From Thermoleophilia bacterium (GTDB taxonomy: Bacteria > Actinomycetota > Thermoleophilia > RBG-16-64-13), in NCBI GenBank assembly GCA_016929985.1, contig JAFGIH010000822.1, positions 1 to 5,883 of the forward strand: a DNA stretch of 5,883 bases, in the 5' to 3' direction. The position numbers and the translations under genes are program-made. Under the pieces are notes generated by a model. That model had not been told where the DNA came from and did no database searches. It worked only from the letters and a program-made list of their open reading frames with translations. Each line of letters opens with the position of its first letter. The first letter of the stretch is position 1. This document shows positions 1-5,643 of the stretch, one piece after another.

Positions 1-347
1 AGCCTGAAGAGGATGAACCACCAGGGGTTCGTGGTCGACACGAACAAGCTGGAGGCCACCGCGTACAGAGCCACGCCGGCCACGATGACGGGCTTGCGCC
101 CGATGGAATCGCTCAGCCTGCCCAGGGGCGCCGAGAACACGAACGTGCCCACGTAGTAGGCGGCGGCGACGACGCCGATCAGCCAGACCGAGGCATGAGC
201 CTGCTCCTGCAAGAAGACCGGCAGGTAGGGCAGGATGGCCCCGAAGCCCGACCAGACGACGAAGCCGGCCGCGCAGACAATACCCAGTTGGAACCACTGG
301 GTCCGTTCGGGACCGTGCTTGTATTCACTTGTCTCCGCAGTGTTCAT
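1..347 (-). CDS. MFS transporter, N-terminal part (runs off left edge)
   Basis: This is the first 115 residues of a major facilitator superfamily transporter, a secondary carrier of the cytoplasmic membrane that usually moves small solutes or exports drugs. Translation of the minus strand begins MNTAETSEYKHGPERTQWFQ. A first membrane helix follows at about residues 20-45 (QLGIVCAAGFVVWSGFGAIL). A second is at about 55-73, then the diagnostic MFS motif A loop at about 76-91 (GRLSDSIGRKPVIVAG), and then a third helix. The ATG at 347-345 is chosen because it leaves a normal short cytoplasmic N-terminus; the SD in front of it is weak. The gene is divergent from the SagB-like gene, with 98 bp between their starts. 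The substrate cannot be inferred because most of the protein is outside the window. The family is clear; the exact start is less so. Confidence 0.88.
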   Translation of the reverse strand, partial: MNTAETSEYKHGPERTQWFQLGIVCAAGFVVWSGFGAILPYLPVFLQEQAHASVWLIGVVAAAYYVGTFVFSAPLGRLSDSIGRKPVIVAGVALYAVASSLFVSTTNPWWFILFR

Positions 348-419
348 GTGGGAACTTTGCATACGAACCAACAGACTCGGGGCGCGCGAAGCGCAGCCGT
401 TCAGGCTACCACGTCACGG

Positions 420-433
420 ACCGCCGTGGCGGT
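420..433. promoter_or_regulatory. short inverted repeat in the divergent intergenic region
   Basis: ACCGCC at 420-425 and GGCGGT at 428-433 form a perfect 6-bp inverted repeat with a 2-base centre. It ends three bases before the SD of the SagB-like gene. It could be an operator half-site pair or a small hairpin limiting access to the SD. In GC-rich DNA a repeat this short can occur by chance. No convincing -35/-10 pair was found in 348-445 on either strand. Confidence 0.25.
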
Positions 434-435
434 GT

Positions 436-443
436 GGGAGGAG
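436..443 (+). promoter_or_regulatory. ribosome binding site of the SagB-like gene
   Basis: GGGAGGAG lies 2 bases before the ATG at 446, with its GGAGG core 4 bases away. It is the strongest SD in this part of the window. It favours the 446 start over the in-frame upstream ATG at 329, which would overlap the divergent transporter gene and has no SD. Confidence 0.75.
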
Positions 444-445
444 AC

Positions 446-1285
446 ATGTCGGAGCATCCGGGGCGGGAGTTCCAGGAAGAGACTTCCTATCGCAGGGACT
501 CCATGGAAGAGCACGATCTCGATTGGCGCAGCAAGCCACCCATCTACAAATTCTACAGCCATGCCCCTGTGATCGGACTACCCGACCCCGCGCCCAGTCT
601 GGACGAGTACCCGGGACCGGATATCTACACGTGTGTCTCCCGCCGCCGCAGCGTGCGCTCCTTCGGGGCGACTCCTCTGTCGCTGCTCGAGCTCTCGCGG
701 CTGTTGTGGGCGTCAGGCGGCATCACGACCTCATACATCACCCCTCACGGGCAGGACTTCTATCGCGCCGCGCCCACGGCCGGCGCGCTCTACCCCATCG
801 AGACCTACGTGTTGGTCAACAGGGTCGAGGGCCTGGAGCCGGGCCTCTATCACTACCGGGTCGCGGGAGTGGACATACTGGAACGGCCCATCACCGAGGG
901 GAGTCACGCCCTCGAGCAGCTCAAGACGGGCGATCTGAGAGCCGACATCTCAGCCGCTGCGCTCGACCAGTTGATGTGCGCCAAGGCCGCCGCGGTCTTC
1001 ATCTGGACGGCCGTCTTCGCCCGCTCCACCTGGAAGTATCGGGAACGCGCTTATCGCTACGTCTACCTGGACGCGGGCCACATGGCCGCTCAGCTCTCCC
1101 TGGCTGCGGTCGCTCAGGGGCTGGGCAGCTGCCCCATCGCCGCCTTCTACGACAACGAGGTCAATGAACTCGTTGGTGTCGACGGCGAATCGGAGGGGAT
1201 CGTCTACATGACGGCCATCGGCCGGCCCAGCCGCCCGTTCGGCACCAAGGAGGATGTGCGCCACACCGGTCGGCCGAAGGAGTAG
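446..1285 (+). CDS. SagB-type dehydrogenase / nitroreductase-family flavoprotein
   Basis: This is a 279-residue cytoplasmic FMN-dependent oxidoreductase of the nitroreductase fold, SagB/ThcOx branch. Seen in sequence: SRRRSVRSFG at 65-74 (the Arg/Ser-rich FMN-binding N-terminal motif), LLELSRLLWASGG at 80-92, RAAPTAGALYPIETY at 107-121 (the family's R-x-x-P-S/T-A-G-A-x-Y-P block), GLYHY at 133-137, KYRERAYRYVYLDAGHMAAQ at 197-216, and a C-terminal GLGSCPIAAFYDNEVNELVG followed by the AIGRP block (225-261). Members studied in peptide natural-product clusters oxidise thiazoline or oxazoline rings to azoles, working with a YcaO cyclodehydratase. No such partner or precursor peptide is present here, so the substrate is unknown. 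The 446 start is set by the SD at 436-443. The roughly 60 residues before the core are plausible for the family. An orphan nitroreductase acting on another substrate is the alternative. Confidence 0.87.
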   Translation: MSEHPGREFQEETSYRRDSMEEHDLDWRSKPPIYKFYSHAPVIGLPDPAPSLDEYPGPDIYTCVSRRRSVRSFGATPLSLLELSRLLWASGGITTSYITPHGQDFYRAAPTAGALYPIETYVLVNRVEGLEPGLYHYRVAGVDILERPITEGSHALEQLKTGDLRADISAAALDQLMCAKAAAVFIWTAVFARSTWKYRERAYRYVYLDAGHMAAQLSLAAVAQGLGSCPIAAFYDNEVNELVGVDGESEGIVYMTAIGRPSRPFGTKEDVRHTGRPKE

Positions 1286-1431
1286 CCCGGCGGTTAAGGT
1301 CAGATCTCGGCTGAACGGCATTTACTGACGTATTCGGCATCCGGGTCGTGGGCGTAGCCGATTCTTGCCGCATCGGAAAGTCGTCGTTGGCCTATTGACT
1401 TTTACCGACATCGTCTGTCACATTCTTCCGC
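1286..1431. other. non-coding gap between the SagB-like gene and the Lrp-family gene
   Basis: No credible reading frame is visible in these 146 bases. There is no strong terminator after the SagB-like stop. The only hairpin noted is weak: CCGAT and ATCGG around 1357-1375, with a 9-base loop and no T-run. The right end holds the candidate promoter of the regulator gene. Confidence 0.6.
1395..1424 (+). promoter_or_regulatory. candidate promoter of the Lrp-family gene, possibly leaderless
   Basis: TTGACT at 1395-1400 matches five of six bases of a -35 box. CACATT at 1419-1424, 18 bases on, is a weak -10 (three of six). A start site about 7 bases after that -10 would fall at or next to the ATG at 1432, giving a leaderless mRNA, which fits the lack of an SD there. 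TGAC (1396-1399) and GTCA (1417-1420) also form an inverted repeat centred on 1408, a possible autoregulatory operator. This is inference from weak motifs. Confidence 0.35.
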
Positions 1432-1950
1432 ATGGGCTCGCGACCACGGGAGCGTGCTTTGGCCTTCGACTTGGACGCCATCGACCGCCATGTCCTGGTC
1501 CTTCTCAAAGAGGACGGTCGTATGCCCTCCTCGGAGATCGCACGCCGCATGAGTGGCATCTCGGAACGCGCCGTCCGATATCGCATCGACCGCTTGAAGA
1601 AGTCCGGCGTGCTGCGCATCGCGGCTGTCCTCGACCCCCTCGCCCTCGGCTACACCAGCATCGGAGACGTGATGATAGACGTCGCACCCGGACGTCTCCA
1701 GGAGGTGGCCGCCGAGCTGGTGCAGATCGACCAGGTGAGCTACGTGGCGGGTGCGGTGGGCGACGGGAACTTGAACGCCACGGTGTACGCCCGCGACAAC
1801 GAGGAACTCGCGCGCGTGATCGAAGAGATCATCGGAAGGATCCCGGGCGTGACGCGGGTGCGTTCCATCGTCGTCCCGTGGAGGCTCAAGGAGGAGTGCG
1901 ACTGGCGTGTTCCGGCGGACTCCGCCGAGGAGGGAGCGCCGATGACATGA
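1432..1950 (+). CDS. Lrp/AsnC-family transcriptional regulator
   Basis: This is a 172-residue DNA-binding regulator of the feast/famine (Lrp/AsnC) family; members form dimers or larger rings and often respond to amino acids. Residues 14-69 form the winged helix-turn-helix: LDAIDRHVLVLLKEDGRMP, then SEIARRMSGISERAVRYRID and RLKKSGVLRIAAVLDP. Residues about 75-155 match the RAM ligand-sensing domain, with VSYVAGAVGDGNLNATVYA (102-120) and IPGVTRVRSIVVPWRLKE (137-154). The acidic tail, ADSAEEGAPMT, is extra. The ATG at 1432 has no SD. An in-frame TTG at 1459, preceded by GGGAG at 1448-1452 with 6-base spacing, would start the protein just before the conserved LDAID and is a real alternative. The gene lies 83 bp upstream of the permease in the same direction, so that gene is the obvious candidate target. 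Confidence 0.92.
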   Translation: MGSRPRERALAFDLDAIDRHVLVLLKEDGRMPSSEIARRMSGISERAVRYRIDRLKKSGVLRIAAVLDPLALGYTSIGDVMIDVAPGRLQEVAAELVQIDQVSYVAGAVGDGNLNATVYARDNEELARVIEEIIGRIPGVTRVRSIVVPWRLKEECDWRVPADSAEEGAPMT

Positions 1951-2023
1951 CACTCCGGGGGGCACGCAGTCGGGTGGCTGGCGTGTAAGAACTGTGGTGC
2001 AGTGTTTCGTGTACCGAGTCTTT

Positions 2024-2028
2024 AGGAG
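2024..2028 (+). promoter_or_regulatory. ribosome binding site of the permease gene
   Basis: AGGAG lies 5 bases before the ATG at 2034. An in-frame GTG at 2028 overlaps this SD and would lack one of its own, so the ATG at 2034 is preferred. Confidence 0.7.
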
Positions 2029-2033
2029 TGGCC

Positions 2034-3677
2034 ATGCAAGGGGATGGTGAGATCACATTCGCACGAAAGGCCAGCGGCCTCGTGCGCGGGCTTAGCATGT
2101 GGGACGCTTTCGGCGTCGGCTTCATGAACCAGGGCCTCACCCCCAGCATCTGGGTGATGGTGAGCCTGGGTCTGGGTGTATATCTGGGTGGCAACCTCAT
2201 CATCGCAACGATCATCTCCCTGGTACTGGCGGGAATCGGCTTTCCGCTCGTCTGGGGTATCTTGGGCGGTTCGATGCCCCGGTCGGGCGGCGAGTACATC
2301 TACAACTCGCGCATCCTGCATCCCCTGATCGGCATCGGGGAATCCTTCGGCAACGCGTTCATCTGGCTCATGTGGATCTACGTTCTTGCCCCGTGGATGG
2401 CCGATCCGGGGTGTGTCATGCTCGCCGACTTCATGGGTTGGGAGTGGCTCTACAACGGGGAGACCGAGCAGTTCTTAGGCGGCCTCTCTTACACGTGGGG
2501 CTCGTTCGTCATCGCCACGCTTGCGAGCGTCATCGCCTTCCTGTTCGTGGTGTTCGGCATCAAGGTGTTCGCCCGCGTACAGAAGGTGGTCATGGGCCTC
2601 GGCCTGATCGGCGCCCTTATCATCGTGATCGTGCTGCTCTCGTACGACAAGCAGGACTTCGTCGCGGCGTGGAACACCATGGCGGCTGAGAACAGCTCAC
2701 TGAACTACACGGACTTCGTAGGTGCCGTGTCCGCTGCCGCGGGCACAGACATGCCGACAACCTGGAACTGGTACGACACCTTCGGAGTGATGGTGGCAGG
2801 CTCGTGGCTGTTCGCCTACTCGTACTGCATCACGTTCATCGCGGGTGAGGTGAAACGGCCCGACAAGAGCATCATCCTCGGCAACCTTTTCGCCATCATC
2901 CTGCCAGCCATCTTCATGATCCTGACCGCCGTCGGGCTCTACAGGCTGGTCGACTTCAACTTCCTCTCCGCCTCTGCCTGGCTCGACAACGCGGGCACGG
3001 ACGCCATCGAGGGCTACGCGATGCCCTTCGCCCCGAACTTCGTGGGACTGGCCGCGGTGGTGATGCACAACAAGGTCCTGCTGTTCTTCATGGCCTTCTC
3101 GTTCCTGATGTTCACCCTCTGGTGGGTGTCCCTCTCCTACCTCGCCTTCCCGCGCATCATCTTCGCGTGGGGCATGGACCGCATGGGGCCCAAGTGGTTC
3201 ACGGACGTGAACGCGCGCTTCGCATCTCCGATCAAGAACTACATTCTGGGCTTCTTCCTGGCTGAGATCCTGATCGCCCTGTACACCTTCTACCTCCCCT
3301 TCGCCGAGCAGGGCCTCTCGGTGACCGCGCTTGAGATCTTCTCGGTGTTCGGGGTGACGGCCATCGCCGCCGCCCTCTTCCCGTTCTCCAAGCGGGCCAA
3401 GGGCATCTGGGAAGCATCGCCGTATCGCAGGTGGAACCTCTTGGGAGTGCCGGTGGTGGTCTTGGGAGCCGTCGTCAACATCACATACCTGGTGATCCTC
3501 GCCGTATTCTTCTTCTTCCAGGAGACCAGGCTCGAGGACTTCACCTGGCTCACAGGCGGACTCATCCTCGCGACGTGGGCACTGGGTCTCTGCTGGTACT
3601 TCTTCTGGAGTTGGCGCGCCAAGAAGACGGCGGGAGTCAATACCGGCATGCTCACCACAGAGCTACCGCCGGACTGA
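2034..3677 (+). CDS. APC-superfamily amino-acid/amine permease
   Basis: This is a 547-residue cytoplasmic-membrane secondary transporter of the amino acid-polyamine-organocation superfamily. About 12 hydrophobic helices can be read. Helix 1 (about 22-48, WDAFGVGFMNQGLTPSIW) is the unwound substrate-binding helix in this fold. Helix 2 (54-78) is followed by the family loop SMPRSGGEYIYNSRILHP (80-97). Further helices lie near 100-122, 152-180, 185-204, 250-271 (ending GEVKRPDKSI, a typical APC signature), 281-304, 344-380, 400-420, 428-450, 468-495 and 503-527. The loop at 205-249 is unusually long, and the loop at 305-340 is also sizeable; both are predicted extracellular. The C-terminus is short and charged (WRAKKTAG). 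The substrate is not identifiable; an amino acid or amine is likely from the family and from the upstream Lrp-type regulator. No clear promoter was found in 1951-2033, so read-through from the regulator gene is possible. Confidence 0.9.
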   Translation: MQGDGEITFARKASGLVRGLSMWDAFGVGFMNQGLTPSIWVMVSLGLGVYLGGNLIIATIISLVLAGIGFPLVWGILGGSMPRSGGEYIYNSRILHPLIGIGESFGNAFIWLMWIYVLAPWMADPGCVMLADFMGWEWLYNGETEQFLGGLSYTWGSFVIATLASVIAFLFVVFGIKVFARVQKVVMGLGLIGALIIVIVLLSYDKQDFVAAWNTMAAENSSLNYTDFVGAVSAAAGTDMPTTWNWYDTFGVMVAGSWLFAYSYCITFIAGEVKRPDKSIILGNLFAIILPAIFMILTAVGLYRLVDFNFLSASAWLDNAGTDAIEGYAMPFAPNFVGLAAVVMHNKVLLFFMAFSFLMFTLWWVSLSYLAFPRIIFAWGMDRMGPKWFTDVNARFASPIKNYILGFFLAEILIALYTFYLPFAEQGLSVTALEIFSVFGVTAIAAALFPFSKRAKGIWEASPYRRWNLLGVPVVVLGAVVNITYLVILAVFFFFQETRLEDFTWLTGGLILATWALGLCWYFFWSWRAKKTAGVNTGMLTTELPPD

Positions 3678-3727
3678 TCGCCGACCGCATTTCGGCGGTC
3701 CTGGCGTCATGCCGGGCCGCCAGAAAC

Positions 3728-3761
3728 GGGAACGCCGCCGCGCGGGCGGCGGCGTTCCCTT
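3728..3761 (+). terminator. strong hairpin, probable terminator of the permease transcript
   Basis: The arms at 3728-3741 and 3746-3759 pair perfectly over 14 bp around a GCGG tetraloop. The stem starts 51 bases after the permease stop codon. Only two T residues follow (3760-3761), so it is not a classical U-tract terminator. Such weak-tail hairpins are common in high-GC bacteria and may also act as 3'-end stabilisers or bidirectional signals. Confidence 0.65.
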
Positions 3762-3771
3762 GATGATATGG

Positions 3772-3805
3772 CCGTCCGAGCACCCGCTACGCGGGCCGCG
3801 GACGG
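3772..3805 (+). promoter_or_regulatory. two-part hairpin in the leader of the metallophosphoesterase gene
   Basis: The outer stem CCGTCCG (3772-3778) pairs with CGGACGG (3799-3805). The inner stem CCCGC (3783-3787) pairs with GCGGG (3791-3795) around a TAC loop. A small internal loop separates the two stems. The structure ends 6 bases before the AAGGAG SD of the next gene. If transcribed with that gene it could affect translation; otherwise it may be part of the upstream termination region. Confidence 0.4.
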
Positions 3806-3811
3806 GCCAGG

Positions 3812-3817
3812 AAGGAG
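3812..3817 (+). promoter_or_regulatory. ribosome binding site supporting a GTG start
   Basis: AAGGAG is followed after 6 bases by GTG at 3824. This near-ideal SD and spacing fix the GTG as the start, and the protein then begins directly at the first strand of the phosphoesterase fold (MLKLFYVTDIHG). Confidence 0.8.
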
Positions 3818-3823
3818 TGATAG

Positions 3824-4768
3824 GTGCTTAAACTGTTCTATGTGACTGATATCCACGGATCGAACGTCTGCTACCGCAAGTTCCTGAACGCGCTCCCCAT
3901 CTACGGGGTCGATGTGGCGGTGCTGAACGGCGACCTCCTCGGCAAGGTGCTTGTCCCTCTGGTTGAGAAGGCCGGCGGAGGGCGCGAGTGCCACCTCATG
4001 GGCCAGTACACCGAGATGACCACGGCCGACGAGATCTCTGCGACCAAGAAGACTATCGAGAACGCCGGCTACTACTGGGTCGAGCAGACCCGCGAGGAGT
4101 ACGAGGCGACCAAGAGCGACCCCGCCGCCGTCGATGCCCTGTTCAAGAAGCGGGCCGTCGACCGCATCGAAGAATGGTTGGCCCTCGCCGACGAGCGGCT
4201 GGCGGGCAAGAACCACACGGTCTACATCTGCCCCGGCAACGATGACTGGTGGGAGATCGACGACATGATCCTCCAGTCCAAGACTCTGCGCCCCTGCGAC
4301 AACAGGGTGGTGGAGTTCGCGGATTACCGGATGGTCTCCTCGTCACGCTCGAATCCCACTCCCTGGGACACACCTCGGGAGGAGCCCGAGGACGAGCTGG
4401 CCGCCCATCTGGAGCAGCTTTGCCGCAAGGTCGGCACATCCCCCAAGGACTTCGAGAACGTCATCTTCAACTTCCACGTGCCGCCGTACGGCTACTCACT
4501 CGACCTCTGCCCGAAGCTCGACGCCAACATGCGCATGGCCGCCGAGGAGAAGATCCACGCCGGCAGCGTGGGCGCCAAGCAGGTCATCGAGAAGTACCAG
4601 CCCCTCCTCGGCCTGCACGGCCACATCCACGAGTCGCGCGGCGCCCAGAAGGCGGGCCGCACCCTCATGATCAACCCGGGGAGCGAGTACTCCGAGGGCA
4701 TCCTCAAGGGCGTGATGGTCATGCTGGAGAAGAAGAAGGTCAAGGACTACGTGTTCACAACGGGCTAG
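3824..4768 (+). CDS. metallophosphoesterase (calcineurin-like fold)
   Basis: This is a 314-residue predicted soluble, two-metal phosphoesterase. The metal-binding blocks appear in order: D9-x-H11 (YVTDIHGS), G36-D37 (LNGDLLGK), G138-N139-D140-D141 (CPGNDD), H218 (NFHVPP) and G266-H267-x-H269 (LHGHIHES), followed by NPGS at 284-287. The third block has Asp where most relatives have GNH; this GNDD form resembles the Icc-related phosphoesterases grouped as COG2129. About 100 residues separate the second and third blocks, far more than usual. That insert, about 42-130, is rich in charged helix-like sequence and may form a cap or lid. No signal peptide is seen. The GTG start has a strong SD. The stop is followed 17 bp later by the nucleotidyltransferase-like gene, so the two are probably one operon. 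The substrate (nucleotide, cyclic nucleotide, phosphoprotein or other) cannot be told. Confidence 0.9.
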   Translation: MLKLFYVTDIHGSNVCYRKFLNALPIYGVDVAVLNGDLLGKVLVPLVEKAGGGRECHLMGQYTEMTTADEISATKKTIENAGYYWVEQTREEYEATKSDPAAVDALFKKRAVDRIEEWLALADERLAGKNHTVYICPGNDDWWEIDDMILQSKTLRPCDNRVVEFADYRMVSSSRSNPTPWDTPREEPEDELAAHLEQLCRKVGTSPKDFENVIFNFHVPPYGYSLDLCPKLDANMRMAAEEKIHAGSVGAKQVIEKYQPLLGLHGHIHESRGAQKAGRTLMINPGSEYSEGILKGVMVMLEKKKVKDYVFTTG

Positions 4769-4785
4769 ACAGGGACGGTCAGACC

Positions 4786-5595
4786 ATGCCCAAGCCATTC
4801 ATACTTCCCAAAGACATCCCCATGGACCGGTACCCCAAGCCGGAGGTCTTTCTGAGCGAAGGGAGACGTATCGTCGACGCCGCGCGACAGGCCGGTCTGG
4901 CTATGCGGGTGATGGGGCCGCTGGCCCTCCACTATTACTTCCCAGACCACGTCGACCTCTACGCACGGCTGGAGCGCCTGGGCGACCGCTACTTCACCGA
5001 CATCGACTTCGTGGCCGATGGCAAGAGCGGCGGTAAGCTGAAAGGCCTCATGGAGAAGCTCGGCTACGAATGCGACGTGAACACCCTGATGACCACCGGT
5101 AAGACCCGCCAGATCTACTACGGTGGCGCCGTGCCCATGATCGACGTGTTCCTCGACAAGCTCGACTACTGTCATGAGGTCGACTTCAAGAACCGTCTGG
5201 GGTTCGACGACTACTCCATATCCCTCACCGACATCGCTCTGCAGAAGCTCCAGATATGGGAGATCAACGACAAAGACCTCAAAGACCTGGAGTTCCTCAT
5301 GACAGTCTCGACCATCGGGGAAGACGACGCCCACAAGATCAACCGCGGCTACATCGCCCGGCGGCTCGCCGACGACTGGGGCTTTTGGTACACGGCGACC
5401 ACCAACCTGGGACGGGTCAAGGCCCACGTGGACGGCGTGGCGGCGTTTGACAACGCGCAGAAGGCCCACATCAAGGCACGCTGTGAAGAGGTCTTGGCCC
5501 GCATAGAGGCTGAGCCAAAAACCAAGGGCTGGCAGAAGCGGGCCAAGAAGGGCACCGAGAAGATCTGGTACAACCAGAACTTCAGCGACTGGTAG
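4786..5595 (+). CDS. uncharacterised protein with nucleotidyltransferase-like fold
   Basis: This is a 269-residue soluble protein of unknown function. Its pattern matches polymerase-beta-type nucleotidyltransferases of the AbiEii/minimal-NTase kind. The helix-like MRVMGPLALHYYF (40-52) stands where those families have a G-x-x-A-L segment. D72-x-D74 (YFTDIDFVAD) gives the metal-binding pair. D120 (PMIDVFLDKL) is the likely third carboxylate. LTDIALQKLQIWEINDKDLKDLEFLM (147-172) mirrors the K...KDxxDL helix seen after the core in AbiEii-like proteins. The C-terminal third (about 190-269, Trp- and Lys-rich, ending KIWYNQNFSDW) is not recognised. The ATG at 4786 has only a weak, distant SD (AGGG at 4771-4774), consistent with translation coupled to the metallophosphoesterase 17 bp upstream. 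The fold assignment is by motif only. A catalytically inactive relative or an antitoxin/toxin-like protein cannot be excluded. Confidence 0.72.
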   Translation: MPKPFILPKDIPMDRYPKPEVFLSEGRRIVDAARQAGLAMRVMGPLALHYYFPDHVDLYARLERLGDRYFTDIDFVADGKSGGKLKGLMEKLGYECDVNTLMTTGKTRQIYYGGAVPMIDVFLDKLDYCHEVDFKNRLGFDDYSISLTDIALQKLQIWEINDKDLKDLEFLMTVSTIGEDDAHKINRGYIARRLADDWGFWYTATTNLGRVKAHVDGVAAFDNAQKAHIKARCEEVLARIEAEPKTKGWQKRAKKGTEKIWYNQNFSDW

Positions 5596-5601
5596 ACTCG
5601 C

Positions 5602-5607
5602 TAGAAT
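5602..5607 (+). promoter_or_regulatory. possible -10 box before the secreted-protein gene
   Basis: TAGAAT matches five of six bases of a bacterial -10 box and lies 36 bases before the ATG at 5644. No acceptable -35 is seen at the right distance, so the call is weak. Confidence 0.25.
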
Positions 5608-5643
5608 CGACCTCGTCTACCGCGCGTACCGCAAGGTGAGGGC

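Larger units (their letters stand above)
3678..3823. other. hairpin-rich non-coding region
   Basis: These 146 bases hold no gene. Four successive inverted repeats can be drawn: 3683-3700 (GACCGC/GCGGTC, with alternative pairings using CGCCGA/TCGGCG or ACCGCC at 3665-3670), 3701-3723 (CTGGCG/CGCCAG), 3728-3759 (14-bp stem) and 3772-3805 (two-part stem). The third is the likely terminator and the fourth lies in the leader of the next gene. The role of the first two is unknown. Confidence 0.6.

Noticed and set aside
329..445. In-frame upstream ATG extending the SagB-like protein by 39 residues
   Set aside because: The extension overlaps the divergent transporter start, has no SD, and looks unlike the family. 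The ATG at 446 has a strong SD.
235..1167. 310-residue open frame on the plus strand over the SagB-like gene
   Set aside because: Arg/Gly/Pro/His-rich translation with no domain pattern; it is a shadow of the real gene in a high-GC region.
1402..1965. 187-residue minus-strand frame antisense to the regulator gene
   Set aside because: Composition is His/Arg/Asp-skewed and no motif is seen, whereas the plus strand encodes a clear Lrp-type protein.
2028..2033. GTG at 2028 as the permease start
   Set aside because: It overlaps the only SD (2024-2028). The ATG at 2034 has correct spacing.
3707..4216. 169-residue minus-strand frame across the hairpin region and the start of the phosphoesterase gene
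   Set aside because: It runs through the 14-bp hairpin and opposite a well-supported gene, and has no recognisable domain.
4249..4785. Long N-terminal extension of the nucleotidyltransferase-like frame
   Set aside because: This stretch is the phosphoesterase gene read in another frame (Arg/His/Pro-rich). Normal protein sequence begins only at the ATG at 4786, so no fusion is implied.
4765..5469. 234-residue minus-strand frame antisense to the nucleotidyltransferase-like gene
   Set aside because: Val/Glu/His-rich mirror of the plus-strand codons (GAC/GTC exchange); no motif and no SD support.
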